A model generated the notes under the pieces. The model saw only the letters and a program-made list of their open reading frames with translations, was not told the origin of the DNA and ran no database searches. From positions 6,557,698 to 6,621,697 of the forward strand of contig CM030934.1 of NCBI GenBank assembly GCA_018136815.1: a stretch of 64,000 nucleotides of DNA, in the 5' to 3' direction. This DNA is from Isochrysis galbana (lineage: Eukaryota; Haptophyta; Isochrysidales; Isochrysidaceae). The position numbers were made by a program, and so were the translations under genes. Below are positions 62,685 through 64,000 of the stretch, piece by piece. How positions within the stretch are numbered: position 1 is the first letter of the stretch; every line of letters begins with the position of its first letter.

Positions 62685-63150
62685 TTGGGGCAGCCCAAAT
62701 ATCCCGCAAAATATCCTGAATATCCCGCTGGGCGATATGCACCCAAATATCCCGCGGAATATCCTGAATATTTCTGCCTGGCCCTAGAAACAGAGGACGA
62801 GGGGGTTTGTGCTTCTTGGGTTGTTGGTAGTTGGAAGAGGGAGTGGGAGAGGGATTCAGGCATTGGAAGAGGGCCCAAAGGGCACTGAGTTGTAGGTACT
62901 TGTGGCCCACAAGAGTGGGGTGAAAACGATAAGTGTAAGTGTATCAACATGGGTCTTGAGTTGAAATTTTTGGTGCTTGAAACAGAGAGTGAGGGGGTTC
63001 GTGCTGTTTGGGTTGGTTGTGGTGTGAAGGGGGAGTGGGAGAGGGAGTCTAGTGTTGAAAGAGGGCCCAAGGCAGGGCGCAGGGCACTGAGCTGTAGATA
63101 CTTGTGGCCCACAAGAGTGGGGTGAAGGAAACAAGTGTGTCAACATGTTG
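62685..63150. repeat. Short aatatcc repeats and a two-copy 185-bp direct repeat
   Basis: 62690-62780 has six copies of (a)aatatcc(c/t)g. After it, a block of about 170 bp starting near cttgggttgttggtagttgg (62815) recurs from 63005 as tttgggttggttgtggtgtg, both passing through ggcactgag, tacttgtggcccacaagagtg and ending tcaacatg. The two copies differ at roughly one base in six. No gene is supported. Confidence 0.75.
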
Positions 63151-63749
63151 GGAAACAGAGGCATGGGGTGCTCTCCAGGGAAGATTGATGGTTGTGAAGT
63201 GCCCTCCCATGATGGGTGCACTGATGGTAGAGGTTTCCACCATGGGGAGGGCAGCTGAGCTGCCCTCCCACATGAGGTGCTCTTGGATGGGGAGGGATTC
63301 CCACTGTTGGAGGGGGTCTCAAAGACCCCCTGCATGTTACGCAGAGCCATGGTGGCAACCTGTTCGGTGCCAGTGCTCGCCACCCCGCGCGCTCGCGCGG
63401 GTGTGGTAAAGATGGGCTGGATGGGCTTTGAGAGGGCTTTCTGACGAGCCGCCTCGGGCGGCGTGGGGCGTCCCAAGTGGGGCGCAGTGGCGAGGGGCGC
63501 CTGAGGCTCGGGAGCGGTCGCGGCACGCTCCATAGTTCAAACTATAACAATAGTTTTCTTTTCTGCACATGATAATATGCCCAAGTCCATGCAGTGCAAA
63601 AACTGAAGATGAAAGACAGGGGCGCGTGCGCAGGCAAGATGAATGAGAAATTAGGAGCACGACTACCACCAAGCAACAGCAGCGGCGCACCTTCAAATAT
63701 CGATCTTCTCACGTGCCGTCACATCCCGCATACACCACGGGCGCGCAGC
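63151..63749. other. Spacer, no confident gene
   Basis: A minus-strand frame from ATG 63533 reads MERAATAPEPQAPLATAPHL and is Pro/Ala-rich, but it runs on into the direct repeats and has no domain. I leave it uncalled. Short palindromic ggagggcagctgagctgccctcc lies near 63250. Confidence 0.35.
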
Positions 63750-64000
63750 GTGAAGTGACGTATCGCAAGGACATTCATTGGGGAACGGTGTTCCGAAGTG
63801 GGCTAGCGCATCCCAAGGTACGCTACGTGCTATATTCTCGTCATGGCACGGGCGCGGGTGTTGTGGAGAGGGAGGAGGCTTATCGCCTGGCGCTACCCAA
63901 TCATCTGCGCATCTCGGGGGAAGGCGTCGGGGGCAATGGAGTGGTTTGGTGCATCTCGGGGCTAGGCTCGATCAAGAGCGGTTCCTCGAGGAATCGAACG
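63750..64000 (+). CDS. Possible exon running off the right edge
   Basis: After a possible acceptor (gcgcag at 63744-63749) the plus strand stays open for 83 codons to the window end: REVTYRKDIHWGTVFRSGLA, VRYVLYSRHGTGAGV, RLALPNHLRISGEG. The composition looks protein-like, with conserved-looking aromatic and Gly residues, but I recognise no family. No start codon is seen in this frame, so any gene would need exons on both sides. Confidence 0.3.

Noticed and set aside
62856-63533. Minus-strand 225-codon ORF
   Set aside because: Its second half lies in a non-coding direct repeat and no domain is visible.
63970-64000. Minus-strand tRNA suggested by a cgttcgattcc-like end
   Set aside because: Only the T-loop-like bases are visible; no stem pairs or acceptor end can be made within the window.

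Overview
The window is nuclear DNA from a eukaryote, most likely a unicellular alga or related protist. Spliceosomal GT-AG introns, an eL21 gene, a long-tailed myosin, an MMS19 homologue and an RBJ-type Ras GTPase establish that it is eukaryotic. A bacterial-type RlmN with an added hydrophobic N-terminus suggests a plastid or mitochondrial target. GC-rich coding DNA, many homopolymer tracts and a mix of single-exon and few-exon genes would fit a haptophyte- or stramenopile-like alga, but I cannot fix the lineage from sequence alone. Two 100-base N runs (23276-23375 and 48376-48475) are assembly gaps.

Layout. 0-4.3 kb: RBJ-like GTPase (minus, runs off the left edge) and a membrane RING-H2 protein (minus). 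4.3-8.4 kb: a Copia-type LTR fossil carrying a nested 292-bp MITE, then a 1.34-kb piggyBac element with both inverted repeats and TTAA sites. 8.45-12.35 kb: MMS19 in one exon (minus). 12.4-15.4 kb: a second Copia fossil, a LINE 3' tail and a MITE-like element. 15.9-17.3 kb: membrane protein with ankyrin repeats. 17.6-20.6 kb: tandem repeats with a nested 935-bp insertion, a minisatellite and a LINE 3' fragment. 21-26 kb: small HIG1-like protein, an orphan, and a seven-exon fusion of a GHMP sugar kinase with a sugar-1-phosphate nucleotidyltransferase. 26.8-30 kb: eL21 and RlmN. 31.3-35.7 kb: a single-exon 1459-residue fusion of an aspartate-semialdehyde-dehydrogenase-type reductase and an acyl-CoA synthetase. 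36-40.6 kb: a Ty3/gypsy-type fossil abutting a LINE. 41.4-43.7 kb: secreted coiled-coil membrane protein with a recent 810-bp internal duplication. 44.4-46.5 kb: 203-bp satellite and small repeats. 47-49.2 kb: two unknown genes either side of a gap. 50.5-56.3 kb: six-exon myosin. 56.8-62.3 kb: a hAT/CGGBP1-like gene split by a 3.2-kb LINE with a 16-bp target-site duplication. 62.3-64 kb: small repeats and an open frame reaching the right edge.

The genes are mostly unrelated housekeeping and signalling functions, not one pathway. The most unusual proteins are the two enzyme fusions. The most informative DNA structure is the layered insertion history: MITE in a Copia fossil, LINE in a hAT gene, and a 935-bp element in a tandem repeat, each with matching target-site duplications.
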